The position numbers were made by a program, and so were the translations under genes. Below, piece after piece: positions 23,774-36,300 of a DNA stretch of 64,000 nt (positions are counted from its first letter, which is position 1; every line of letters starts with the position of its first letter). The notes beneath the pieces were generated by a model. That model was not told where the DNA came from. It saw only the letters and a list, made by a program, of their open reading frames with translations, and searched no databases. This stretch comes from Clarireedia homoeocarpa (lineage: Eukaryota > Ascomycota > Leotiomycetes > Helotiales > Rutstroemiaceae): NCBI GenBank assembly GCA_001465935.1, contig LNKV01000020.1, forward strand, positions 255,252-319,251, written 5' to 3'.

Positions 23774-25576
23774 AACCAGTTCGCAAATACTGCTTTTTTT
23801 TTTAACGATATTGCATGGTTCTTGGGCATTCTCTCCTAAAAATTCTCGCCTTCACAACAACTTCTCGGACATCCGAGATGTATATAATGCAGCGCTTTGT
23901 TTTTCAATTATGTTGATTTAGATTCACAAGAAGATTGGTGTTTGGGTTATCTCGAGTTCTCAGGCTACGCGTCGCATTAGATGCTCAGCATTTCAGAGCT
24001 GATACGTTCTCTATGCCTGGTCTCTGTACATAAAGGCAGTTGATTCCGCTGGATTCGTTTATGACATTTTATGTGTCGAATTGAATATTTCACTTGCGAT
24101 GCGATGTTTGGAGAATGTTTGAGATGAGGGAATGGCTTTATCCAGAGAGCTGTTTGGGCGGTACATATTTTGCATTCTTGTTTATGCAAAGGAACATATT
24201 TTTTTCTAGGGAGAATGGCAAAGAGATGATAGGGGAACTTTGGGGGAGGGGTTTTTTTTTCTGAATGGATTTTATGGTCAATGGATCAATAACAATGGAT
24301 CAGGCGAAAATAAGGGAACTGGGTGGAAATGGGCATCTTTTTACACAGCTAAAGGATAGGAGGACTTTTGTGTTAGTGGAATGGAATACTTTGGGTCCGG
24401 ATAGGATGTCATAGGATAGGAAGTGGATGGCTGGATGAACTGGGCTTCATTCGGATGGGCGAGATATGAGGCAGAGTTGTTGTATACACACCAAACACAC
24501 AAGACGGCAGTGATACCAATTGAAGTGAAGTAGAGTATTCTGAAATAACAAGGAATGAATGAATGAATGAATGAATATGTGGATGAATAGGCAGATGGGT
24601 GAATTAAATTAGTTGATGGGTTTCCTCGACTTTGGGTCATTTCGAGATGATGATGATGTCCAATTGAAATCTACTCCACTCGTAGATCTATCTATCTGTC
24701 TATCTGTCTATCTGTCTGTTGCGTAAGTAAGTAAGTAAGTATGTGGGTAAACTGATAGTTAGATAGATCAGATATCTCGATACCGTGCGTGATAAGTTAG
24801 TCAATCGATAAGAGAGTTTTTCATATTCATAGTTAATGATTATGATAAGTTAACGTTATACTGGTTAGGTTAGGTTAGGTGAACTTATGTACATATATAT
24901 ATACAGTAGCTTCATGTAACTTATCGTGAAGGGAGCTTTTTTGGGTTGGCTGTATGTATGTATACTGCACAGTACAGTAGTTTAGTGGAGTGCTACTAGT
25001 AGAGTGCAGTGTCGTTGGTGCTTGGTACTTACTTGGTGGAGAGGAGATAACTACTAACTACTGTATGTAGCCTTGGATCGTGGATCGCTAAGTTAAGTTG
25101 GGTTAAGTTAGTTGATTGGTCTTTTTTTTTTCTTGTCTTGTCTTTTCTTTGCTTTGCTTTGCATGCAGCTAGGTAGGTAGGTACGAAGTAGGTGGGTAGG
25201 CACTTATGCAGGCACGCAACGAGTTTTCTTGCATTGGTTGGTTGGTTGCATTGATTGTATTGATGAGTGAGTACTTCGTAGTGGAGCTGCTGGTGGGGGA
25301 GAGGATGATGGATGATGAAGTGAATGATGATAGTAGAGAGGAAGGGAGGTTTGTTTGGGAGTTGGAGAGTGAGTGTACTGATGAGGATTGGATTGGATTG
25401 GATTGGATTGAGGATATGGTCCAAGTTAAGTTACTCTTAACACCAAATCCCCCTAGGGCTGCGGAAGGATGGATGGATGGACGGCTGGCTTACGGGAGCA
25501 CGAACAAAAGTACGGGAGGATTTCAAGCTCAATTGTATGTATGTATGTATCATAGCAAATGGCTGTGTACAAATAG

Positions 25577-25621
25577 TCTGCCTCCACGGCAGTGGCCCTC
25601 GGAGAGCCAGCGGAGCGTCAT
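25577..25621 (+). repeat. Dispersed 45-bp repeat, copy 1
   Basis: This 45-base stretch recurs in inverted orientation at 62123-62167 with 43 of 45 bases identical; the only difference is CG here against TA there. It contains GCCCTCGGAGAGCC, itself a partial palindrome. It lies in non-coding DNA. Confidence 0.85.
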
Positions 25622-27095
25622 CCACTAACAGGGAGTTTGAGTAAGGTCGTTTTATAAAGTCGATGGATCGGATATGGGGCACAGAGCAGAGTAGAGGTAC
25701 TTTATGTGAATATTCGATTTCCTTTTGTTTTTCTTTTGTTGAGCTTTGAGACTGAAGATTGAATGTTTATGTATATTTTATGTTGTATGTTGTAAGTTGT
25801 ATATGGTTTGACTCTCCTTATAGAAGGAAGATTAAGGTTACGCTTTGGGGGCGTTACATAGTGGAACTGTGGAGCTGGGTTGTTTGGTAGGCAGGCCGGT
25901 CGCTTGTTAATGTGAAACGCGCAGTGAGGTGTGAGGAGGCTGGTGATTGGTGTTTGCGGATTTGGAGTTCAGGGGGAGAGGAACGGGTGGATGATATGAT
26001 CGACTCTGTAGTAGAGAGGAGATATGGCCTGCATAATGATGAGCTTGGAATATCCCAAACTTGGACCCCGAGAGGGAAAGGAGGAGGGAGAATAGGTAGT
26101 AGCAGAGCTGGAAGATACAACAGATGAAGCTGTACTTGGTTTCTACATGGCGGCACAAGCACTTATTTCATGTACTGGGCCAATTCATGTAAAGGGACGA
26201 AAAAGCAGAACCTATCAAGAGGACGGAAAATCGAATACATATTTCTTCCTTTTCTCATTCATATCATTCATACATACATTCATCCATTCACTTCTACGGC
26301 TTCTTACAGTACAAACAAATTCACCAGTCTATTGTTTACTTTACTTTAATAATTGACATTCTATTCAAGCCTTCACCCACCTACTACAAGTAACTTCTTC
26401 CTGCTTCACCTGCTTTGGAACAATCAACCACCCAAGCGAAGCACCCAAACACGGCCCTCGAACAGGCTAAAATTAAAGCCGCGTCAGAGATTCAATTCAA
26501 TCCACCACGGCCTTGTCCTCGTCCTCGTCCGTTCATGACGGTAGTGGTAGCAAGTCCGAGACAAACCGCAGACATTGTATCTTCTTCTGTGCAAAGGAAA
26601 ACCAATTTGCCTGTGCAAAAGGAAAAGGAAATCCAAATAAATAATTGGTATGATATTATATGGCCTTTCATTTGAAATCATCTACTCTACCTACTTTTAC
26701 TTTTACCTTTACCTTGACCATTGCCCTTACCTCTGCACACCCCATTCGTTCGCTCCACCATCTCGTTATCGATAATTAAAGGACGATGGAGCAACAAGAG
26801 GCATGTTTTGGAGATAGACAGAAAAGTGGATGCAACGCCAGATTCAGCTTGGGGTTGCGGTTCACCAAGAGATCCTGACCAAACAACCGCTTTCTTTTCC
26901 AGGGACCGCCGAGTGCCCATCAACCCCAGAAGTGGCCCAGAAGTGGCCCAGAAGTGGTCGCATTCATTTCATTTCAATTCGCTCGACCCCATTCCAGCTT
27001 CCCATGATCTGATGCCGACGAGGGATAGAACCGGGAAGAGTCTCTGTCTTTGTATCGTAGCGACGATCTTTCCCTCACATCCAAGCACTCAATCT

Positions 27096-27262
27096 CAATC
27101 TCAATCTCAATCTCACAAAACTTCATTGCCGAAAAAGCTCTCTCCAAGCTTCCCTCTTCCCCATCTGTTCCTGCGTTTGTCTGTTTTGTTTGTTCAGCCC
27201 CAAATTCACTCACACTCACACTCACACTCACACTCACACTCACACTCACACTCACACTCACT
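27096..27262. repeat. TCTCAA and CACTCA hexanucleotide repeats
   Basis: Two arrays in one pyrimidine-rich stretch: about four TCTCAA units (27096-27116) and about nine CACACT units (about 27209-27262). They lie upstream of the septin-like gene, probably in its leader or promoter. Confidence 0.85.
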
Positions 27263-27523
27263 CTCACTTCTCTCGTTCCCACCTCTCTCGCTCCCACCTC
27301 TCGCTCCCACCCAATGACCCTGGGAAAAGTCATCTTTTTATTAACTTAATGAAATTCTAGAAAAAGAATATTAGGCAATTCTTGGGCAATCGTCATTAAA
27401 AGCACCTTATCCTATCCATTCACCCTCACATCTAAAATTCCAATCAATTCGAAATCACCACAACAAATCGATCCTTCCCTGTCATTTCTGCGACAACTTC
27501 CCCATTATCCATTAAAACCAAAA

Positions 27524-29233
27524 ATGGTCTCTTCAAGCAGACCTCGAACTCCGAGTTCTGGCACCCCCCCTCCGCAGACTTCTGAAAAATCCCGCGGGAG
27601 ACCAGAAGTCGGAAAAGATCAACCTGCACCTCGTCGCTCCAGCTTAGGCTTGCTATTGCGCCGCACCAAATCCGGCAATTTAAGTTCAAAGGATAGAAAG
27701 CAGCAAGCTCTTGCAAAAGAGCAGGAACTCGAGCGTCAACAACGCGAGGCAGCTGCCGTCCCAAAATTTCCCCCTCGTCTTCCCGACCTGGCTGCTTCCA
27801 CCCAAATTCCTTCTTTTGGTGGTGAAGATCATCGTCCCGATACCACTGCGACCTGGAACGGCTCGAATCGTGCACAAGGTCGTACGTCTTCTTCAATGGA
27901 TCCTCAGGCGAGATCTTACACCATGCCGAGCAATGTTCCCGTTCCTCCTATGCCTTCGGCCTCTCGCTATGGAGAGTATGTGGATCCTTATGCTCGAACG
28001 GAGAGTATGACGCATCGTGGGAGATATAGCTATGCCAGTAGTGCTGTGAGCAGCACAATTAATGGCCCTCGCAGAGTGCGCAGAAGAAAAGACCCTACTC
28101 CATTCAAGTAAGTAAATCAATTACCTCTTCGACTTGTTCAATTGGCTGACGAGTCTTCTAGTGTCCTTATTATTGGCGCCAAATCTGCTGGCAAGACATC
28201 CTTCCTCAACTTCTTGAAGACCTCCCTCGCTTTACCTCCCAAGAAAAGAACCAAGCCCGAACCTCTTGCAGAAGATATCTTTGCTCCGCGCACGTCTAAA
28301 TCGGGCAAATTCCTCTCGCATTACCTCGAAACTGAGATCGATGGCGAACGCGTCGGCTTAACATTGTGGGATTCGGAGGGATTGGATCGAAGTGTTGTCG
28401 ATTTGCAACTTCGAGAGATGTCTTCGTTCCTTGAGAGCAAATTCGAAGAAACGTTCACCGAAGAGATGAAAGTTGTCAGAGCTCCAGGTGTCAAAGATAC
28501 CCACATTCATGCCACATTCCTCATTCTTGACCCCGCACGTCTCGACCAAAACATTGCGGCATCGCAAAACATGGGAATAAACGGAAATGGGTTTTTGAAT
28601 GGCAAATTCTCAAATGAACCTCGTGTATTTGGTGGTTTAGATGAAGATCTTGACTTGCAAGTTCTTCGTACATTGCAAGGGAAAACAACCGTGATACCGG
28701 TCATTGCAAAAGCCGACACTATTACTACGGCCCACATAACGTACCTAAAGAAGATGGTGTGGGACAGCCTAAAGAGAGCGAATCTCGACCCACTTGAAGC
28801 TCTAGGTCTTGAGGATGAAGAAGCCGAAAGTCCAATCATAAGTCCGTATCCTAACCGCATCGACGAAGGCGATGAAGACATCAGTTCCGAAGATGATGGC
28901 AATGACGCGGGTTCCGGCGGCGGCTCACCAAATTCCAAACGTCTTTCTTCGGGGTCCATCAGGAGACATAAGATGGAAGCGGAAAAAGCAGAGATCCCAT
29001 ACTTGCCGTTGTCGATTATTAGTCCGGATATGTATGATCCCGGGGTGATTGGTAGGAAGTTTCCGTGGGGGTTTGCGGATCCGTTGAATGAGGAACATTG
29101 CGATTTTGTGAAGTTGAAGGAGGCAGTTTTTACAGAGTGGAGGGCAGAGTTGAGGGAGGCGAGTAGGGAGATTTGGTATGAAGGGTGGAGGACGAGTCGG
29201 TTGAAGCAGAGGGAGGCAATGGGGAGGAGGTAG
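27524..29233 (+). CDS. Septin-family GTPase, divergent (AspE-like)
   Basis: Two exons, 27524-28107 and 28162-29233; intron 28108-28161 (54 nt, GTAAGT...CTAG); 551 aa. The first about 195 residues are disordered and Ser/Pro/Arg-rich with LLRRTKSGNL. Exon 2 opens directly in the G domain: NVLIIGAKSAGKTS (P-loop GAKSAGKT), a G3-like LWDSEGLDR, then FLILDP and VIAKADT (G4 AKAD), followed by an acidic insert and SIISPD. This order is that of septins. Septins are filament-forming GTPases at septa and growth sites. The long N-terminal extension and missing C-terminal coiled coil point to the AspE-type group found in filamentous fungi. Assignment to septins is firm; to the subgroup it is tentative. 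Confidence 0.8.
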
Positions 29234-31490
29234 GACGTTGGTTGTGGTGGTGGTGGTAGTAGTGGATAGAAAGGAGTTTGTGGAGTGTGATTGAAACCCC
29301 CTCTCAAAGGTATTGATTGCCCCGAATTGTCATTGATTGCAAGCAGGAGAGCAGGGCGAGGACTGGATTCTTCTTTCTAATGTTTCGAGATGATTGATGT
29401 TTATTTTTTCTTTTCCCCTTTCTTATGGATGGATGGATGAATGGGTGGTGCATCTGTTATTTTCTTCTTTCGCCTTTTTACATTGAAAGTATTTCAATTC
29501 GATTCTTGCAACGACAGTTACAATATTCGCTTCTTGCACGATGGAAAGTTCATTTCGCTTCTTCTGTTTTTTTTTTTTTGTTTTTTTTTTCAAAAAAAAG
29601 GGGAAATTATGATTGTTGCTTGCTACTTGCTACCTTTGAGAGGAATGGTTTGGTGATGAATGGATCTGGAATGGAATGGAATGGATGGATGGAATGCATA
29701 CCCCTGCTTTATTGTTTCTTCGTTTGTTGTTGCGGTTTCGATTTTGCTGGTTTGTTGTTAGGTTGGTGATGGTTTGGAAGGGATTGATTGATTGAGGGGT
29801 TGATGGGGAAGGGGGGAGGTTGATGTTGATGTTAATATTCTGGGGTGTGGTGTGGTGCTGAAGGCGGGGTGGAGAAAGAAAGGAAGTAAGAAGGGAGGAA
29901 GAAAGGAAGGTGGACAGACAGGAAGATTCAGAGTAGAGAGGGCAGAACAGATCAGAAGTTTCAAATGGAATTGGTAAAATAATAATATCGCAGACAGTGA
30001 GATGTTCTGTGTTGTGCAATGCTTGCTTGCTTTAGATGGATTTTGTGAGATTAAGTGATATGGTGTTAGTACTTCGATAGAACTGCAACATTGAGGCACC
30101 GAAGCGCAGGCCGCCTGCGACATTTCCAAAAGTACAGTACAAGTGCTGCCGGGCGTCCTGATTGCAGCTCGATATACCATTTCAGTAACTCGATCTCGTG
30201 TTTCTCTGCAAGTCCTGTCTCTATTTGTATGTACAAGAATCTCGAATAAGCGTTGAGTCTCTTATAAGATTTCTATAGCGACCTACAATACAAGTTGCAC
30301 CTCCTCTTACGATAACTCATCTTCTTACCTCCCTCCTTATCTCTGATTCCTTTCACGAATCGGAATACGGAGACACTTATAGTGAGTGAGTGTATGTATG
30401 TTCCTGCAATCCACTCAACTCCTCCTGGCCGGCGGAAGTTCGTGCGTGGTCTGTCTCTGTCTCTGCGTCTGAGGATATGAAGGTGGTATGGTATGTATAA
30501 GGCGTTTTCGTTTTCTTTTTCCTTCTTGATGAGGATTTTAGATTTCGGTTTTGGGATAGATTAGACTAGAGTAGATGCATTGCGCGGGTGTTAGGTGTAT
30601 GTATCTGTGGCTTCTGATGGGAATCTGTCTCTCTCGCTGTTGTTGGTTCTTTGATTTGGTTCTTATTTATGTTTATGTTTGTTTGTATGGGATTTGGTTT
30701 GGGAAGGGGAGTTCTGATTCTTGGAGTAGAGTAGTCGATGTAGGATTCTGCTTCTGCTTCTGCTTCTGCTTCTCCTTCGCACACACAGCATGTTGGTGAG
30801 TGCACTGAGGAAGCTTTACAGTATTTATCTCCGTGAAGTTGTTGACCTGTCTTCTTGTGGTCTGAATGGCTCCTACCTACAAAACGATAATATATCTGTC
30901 TTGCGTTTTGGAACGGGCCGTTTCTTTATCTTGAAGGCGCGAGATTCTTGGATTGTGGCTTTTTCATTGATGTGATGCGTCAGGTTCACTTCGCGCTTGA
31001 ACAGTCGAGTCTTTTTGAATGATGGTTTGAGGTTTGCCTACACTAGTTAGGTGGGATAGTGTTAGTACTTTGGAATAATTATTAGAGTCGAGTGGTGTGG
31101 TGTCGATGCTTGAGATAGATGTATAGAATCAAGTTGTAGCAGTACTTTATATAGATTCATAAAATCGAGTAAGTTAACATTACTAACCCAAGTAAGTTTT
31201 CCTTTTTCTTTTCTTTTCCTTTCATTGCTTTTGAAAAATTGTATATATTATACGTATCTATTAATCTATACACTATATTAATACTCTATTACAAATAAAA
31301 CCAGTAAACAATGAGGATATTGGTTGTACCAAAAAAGGAAGCTCAATCTTTCTTTCTTCCTCTGCTTCACTTCCGCGAAGCGAACCCCTTTCTCCTCCTG
31401 GCCTCTACTATAATCTTTTTCTCCTTGAACCGCCCCCCGGGGGTCTTCCTTCCTCTATTCTATCTCTTTATCTTTATTACTTTTTCTTTC

Positions 31491-31556
31491 TTTCTTCTTC
31501 TTCTTCTTCTTCTTCTTCTTCTTCTTCTTCTTCTTCTTCTTCTTCTCCTTCTTCAT
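31491..31556. repeat. (CTT)n microsatellite
   Basis: About twenty uninterrupted CTT units, which in one frame give a spurious poly-Leu peptide. Confidence 0.93.
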
Positions 31557-32464
31557 CTGCTACTCGGCAGCGTATTTTAGTAGTACTACTCGAAGAAGTT
31601 GTAACCCGGTAATATTCCTAACTTTAGTAAAATACCAGGGAATACAGAGGAAACGACGCAGAAATACTGTCAGCGAGGAAAGTCTACACACTAGTCGCAG
31701 AAAAGATAAAAATATTCGATCTGTTCACAACTCAGGTGCGCATCGGTACGAGTCGTGACAATCTTTATAAGTCGTAATAGTAGAATATAAGTAGTCACTT
31801 AAACTGTAACACCTGTTTCCTTCTTTCAAAAATTGATTTGAAAACGAAAACGACAAAATTTCCTACTCGAAGTTTTGTCCTGCAAGATTTATAAACCTAT
31901 GAGAGGAATATCTATCTATCCTCTGAAACGACAGTGAGAATGACCAGGCAATACCCTGCAATAGCTGTGAGAATTAGAGCTCTTGGAGAAGTAATTGCAT
32001 TGAACTGAACTGATTGATCTATCTTTCTATCTGAAGAACTAACTACATAGCTGCTTCAAGGAGGTTTATATCCTCAAGCTATGGTAAATTAGTAACTCTA
32101 GTATATTAGATAGCTTGCAAATAGAAAAGAAATGAACAGCTGGCATCTGGAGATCATTCCTCGATTTGGGAATGCCCTCGTTTATCTCATAAGATGACTG
32201 TGGATCTCATAACAGCATGTCATCCAAGATATCGTCACCAGATCCGCAACACTTCCTTCCGCTTTCTCTTACTTATTCCATCCCTACCTTTTCCCCAATT
32301 GATTAATCCGCCACAGAAAATTCAATAGGTCTGCCCAAGTGAAGCAGGGGCTGACCGCCCCATCCAAAGGCTTCACGAGCGCGGAAATTTCTACTGCATT
32401 CCCCGGTGTGACCATAATGACTTCTTTCCTTTACATAGTTTTCGATAACATCTTCCTTGGTGCC

Positions 32465-32941
32465 TCAATACAACCACAGGATTGGCTGCATTCCGGCACC
32501 ATGGCACATCTCATACTTCAGCGCGGTTTCCAAGGCAGACAATCTGCTGCGGAAGAAGTATTGTCGGTATTGACCGTCATCAGTTTTCTTAGTATAAACT
32601 TTGGTTGTGACATCGACGGAAACAGTAATGTCGGGATAGAGCGTCATCAGATCTTCATCTACATTAGTCCACAAACCGTTGACCGGGACAACATTTACCA
32701 TCCGCTTCATGCCTATTCCGCCATGTTCCGGGTATTATAGATGGAATCTACTCTGCACTATCTGGTTCTGGGCGATGAAGCTGCTTTTCGTGTAGAATAA
32801 CAGCAGATAGTTCGACTTCCGAAGCGTCATATCGAGTTGGGCTGTAATAGTAGAGCCTTCAGGTAGAGAACGCGGGATTGTATTTGGTTGAAGTGTAACA
32901 ACTATCTCGATCTCGGCATCAGCATAGCCGTTGGCAGGCAC
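32465..32941 (-). pseudogene. Broken frame of unknown family
   Basis: On the minus strand two open stretches, 32941-32738 and 32734-32465, lie in the same frame and are separated only by a TAA codon (32735-32737). Their composition is protein-like and not repetitive (for example NVVPVNGLWTNVDEDL, ALKYEMCHGAGMQ). I do not recognise the family. The upstream side is cut by the 19-bp minisatellite. It may be a decayed gene or a pair of exons with an unrecognised small intron. Confidence 0.35.
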
Positions 32942-32966
32942 ACTGCTAGTAGTGTTATCTGATATA

Positions 32967-33080
32967 GTAGTGTGTTTAGAAGATAGTAGTGTGTTTAGAA
33001 GATAGTAGTGTGTTTAGAAGATAGTAGTGTGTTTAGAAGATAGTAGTGTGTTTAGAAGATAGTAGTGTGTTTAGAAGATA
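32967..33080. repeat. 19-bp minisatellite, six perfect copies
   Basis: The unit GTAGTGTGTTTAGAAGATA is repeated exactly six times (114 bases). The lack of any divergence suggests recent expansion. It lies about 310 bases beyond the stop codon of the HEAT-repeat receptor gene. Confidence 0.95.
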
Positions 33081-33390
33081 TTGCAAGAAGCAGCTGCAGT
33101 GGAAAGTAGGAGCAGAGTAACTTGTTTGTGAAGCAACTTCGAACTTTTACAAGAACAAAGTTGAGGTAATAGAATTTATTATTGACAACAAAATACTATT
33201 TGTAGTACTTAATCATAAGTTCACAAACTATAATTCTGAAAAGAAAGTCTGAAGCACCTTAAAAAAGGTTCGGTTACTTGTGTATCTGTCCGTATCACGT
33301 AGTTCCAGCTCGTACTCTCTAATCAAATCGTGGCATTCAGTACAGAAGCCTTTATGTACAATTATTATGGCAAGTAGCGAGGATCTCAAA

Positions 33391-36300
33391 TTAGGTTTGT
33401 CGTAAAACAGGAACCTTTGAGGACATTCGTGCTTCTTGGACCGCGTTTTGCAACTGACCAAAAGGAATATTTCTGTCTCCTTCTGGTAAATAGATACGGT
33501 AGTTGTTACCTTTAATATACCATGTTAGATGATCCGAAAAGCTTCTTCCTAACCAATCGTTGTAAACGTTATTAAATGATTGGTTGTCAAGTTTAAGAAG
33601 AAAATAATAAAATCTTTCTTCTGGTAAGGCCGCTTGTTGACCTAAGACTCGAGATACAGCCATCCTGATATACCTGTCCGGATCTTTTAGCAAGGCCACC
33701 ATAGCTTGTACAATCTCCTCAGGTAGGGCCGACTGGTTACTCAAGGCCGTAGCTGCAGCCTCCCTGGTATACCTGTCCGGATCTTTTAGCAAGGCCACTA
33801 TAGCCTGTACGATCTCGTTAGGCAGGGCTGACTGCCGGCTCAAGGCCAAAGATGCAGCCCTCCTAATATAGCCGTCCGGATCTTTTAGCAAGGCCGCTAT
33901 AGTCTGTATGATCTCGGGCAGGACCGACTGCGTACTCAAAGCCCAAGCTGCAGCTGACCTAACGTCCCTATCTGGATCTTTTAGCAAAGCTGCTATAGTC
34001 TGTATAATCTCCTCGGGTAAGGCCGACAGGCTCCTTAAGGACCAAGCTGCAGCCGACCTAATATCATTATCTGGATCTTTTAGTAAGACTGCTATAGCCT
34101 GTGCGATCTCCTTAGATATAGTCAATTGGTTCCTTAAGGCCTTAATAGCAGCTAACATAATATGCTTATCTGGATCTTTTAGTAAGGCCGCTATAGCCTG
34201 TACAACCCCCTCTGGCAGGGCCGACCCCATACCCAAGGTCTTAGCTGCAGCCGACCTAATATCCTTATCCGGGTCTTTTAGCAAGGCCGCTATAGCCTGT
34301 ACAACCTCCTCGGACAGGGCCAAATAATGGCGCTGAAACATTCCAAGGGCCGCTGTTTTCAATCTAATTGAGACGTCATTTCCCAGATAAGAAGCTACAA
34401 GCCTTATGATAGCTTGTGATAGTCTTGGTCTTCCAACCAGCGAATTCAGAATTTTCCATTTTATGTCCTCAGATTCTTTTTGTAAGATATCCTCTAGGAA
34501 TTTTTCTGGAAATTCCATCTCTGCTGCCAAGTGTGAATATCCTGCCTTGTTGAAATCAAAGTTACATTCGAATAACAGCCACTGTTTCAATTGGCCCTTT
34601 AGATGCTCTTGAAGCCGGCTGAACTCTGGGGTTTGCTGCGACGGAGCTATTTCGCTTAGGCAATACATGACTAGCCGTTGATGCACTGGACCCAAGAGGT
34701 CACGCGGCTCGTCCTCGATCCTCTGGAAAAAGTGAAGCGTCTCGTTCCCCTCCACAGCATCAAGTAAGCCGGCAACAAAACGCCAGAAGACATTGTAGCG
34801 TGCGTTATATTTGTGTTTCTGGAGGTAGCTGACAGCGTTGTCTTGATTGTAGACAGGTCTGCCTCGCCGAGTCTCTTGTGTCTTAAGCTCCAGCCATTTG
34901 AGATCTTGTCTAGAGGTCCACTGTCGTATAAAATACCGTGCTGCAAAATACTCTTGATAGGTCAGGTGTAAAAAGTGATAGTCTTCTGCTGATGGGTTTG
35001 ATCTTCGCAGAAAGGAAAGGCATGGTAGAGTCTGGTCAAGTAAGAGACCGGGCACAAAGTGGTCGGCTATAGCGTTTCGATGCTCTGTCACAAAATCAAT
35101 TGTATCATTATGCAGTCCAGAGAAGGCAAGGTACTCTAGAAAAGAGATCTCATCCTTGACAAAACCTTCAATTTTTACCCTGCTAGCTTCTTGGATAAAG
35201 CTTTGCGTTAGTAGTTTCCCGTCATATACTTTCTCCAATCGCAAGATATCCTTCTTCCACAATCGATGCTCGATGGCTTGGTACATGGCTGTCATGGTCT
35301 CTGGTGCAGCTTCGGAAAGTGAGCTTTTCTTCCAGGTGTAACACAGCGCATCCAACTGAATAGGGATCCTAACGAGTCCTTGAATGAGCCAATGATCTTG
35401 GAGAAACGATCGAATTTGGCCGGCTTTTGGATCAATTTTGGCCGTTGCTGGATCGGTGAAGGCTTTGTCGATATAAGTGTTTACTTGATCCGGGTAGAAT
35501 CCAATCGTTTCCAATTCCAGGTCAGGATGTAGGTTATATGAAAATCTCGCAAGTGGCCGGGATGTGATGATGACATTGGGCTGCTCTAAGAGAAATTTGA
35601 GAAATTGGTGCATATCGTTGTCTTTATCCAAGCCCTCGGAAACTTCATCTAGACCATCGAGGACGAAAAGAGTTCTACCGGACTTGGTAACATCTAATTC
35701 TCTTTCCAATTCCTTAGCGAGGTGCTCGCGGGTTGGCGTCTTAAGGAAAAAGTCCCGGAGAAACAGACCTTCAAGATTGTACCCCTTGTCGGGCTTTCTT
35801 TTCAGGTTCCGTAATGGGACCCAGAGCACGCGGTCGAACAAGTCGTTCCACATGGGGTCCTTGCGGTCCTTGCTGTTTTTATGGGTTTTGAAATCATGGA
35901 CAATCTTTTTGCACAAGGTAGTCTTGCCAACTCCGGCTCGTCCTCGGATGAAGATTCGTCTTGGCTGTATGGTGTGACCATTGGGTCCCTTGCGTGGGTC
36001 GAAAAGTGTCTTCAACTCGACTTGGATGTCTTTGTCCGGTGTCTTGATCTTTAGTCGAGCAAGGAGTGAAAACGAGTCAATTTTTGATCCTTTTGAGTAG
36101 GCTACATCGCGATCTGGGCGCTCTGTAATGGCTAGATTAATGTAGCACTGATCCATCGACAGCTGTTCGCCTGATAATCGGTCAATCTTGAGCATATCTG
36201 CAGTATAGTGTTCATTACATATCCAAGCATCGGCCTTGTCGATAAGTCGGTTCTCATAGATCGCGCGAAGAGTTATTCTAACCCTATCGGTGACAGCAAT

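Larger units (their letters stand above)
23774..27523. other. Long intergenic region (3.7 kb) without a gene
   Basis: I find no supported protein gene. The DNA is rich in short repeats: GAAT at about 24551-24575, TATC/TGTC at about 24689-24718, GTAA at about 24722-24740, TTAGG, and TGTA runs near 25530. A CCCTAATCTC-like pyrimidine bias marks the last kilobase before the septin-like gene, probably a long leader. A dispersed 45-base repeat at 25577 is listed separately. An unspliced or non-coding RNA cannot be excluded. Confidence 0.65.
29234..33390. other. Long intergenic region (4.2 kb) with repeats and one relic
   Basis: No intact gene is supported. It contains T- and A-runs at 29566-29600, GGAT repeats near 29422-29440 and 29665-29690, a CTT microsatellite at 31491, a 19-bp minisatellite at 32967 and a broken frame at 32465-32941. 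The stretch nearest 29234 is the 3' flank of the septin-like gene. Confidence 0.65.

Noticed and set aside
26721..27317. Ser/Leu/His-rich plus-strand frame before the septin-like gene
   Set aside because: Dominated by CACTCA and TCTCAA hexanucleotide repeats; no splice link to the septin-like exons and no domain.
31311..31580. Leu-rich small protein
   Set aside because: Most of the peptide is a translation of the CTT microsatellite.
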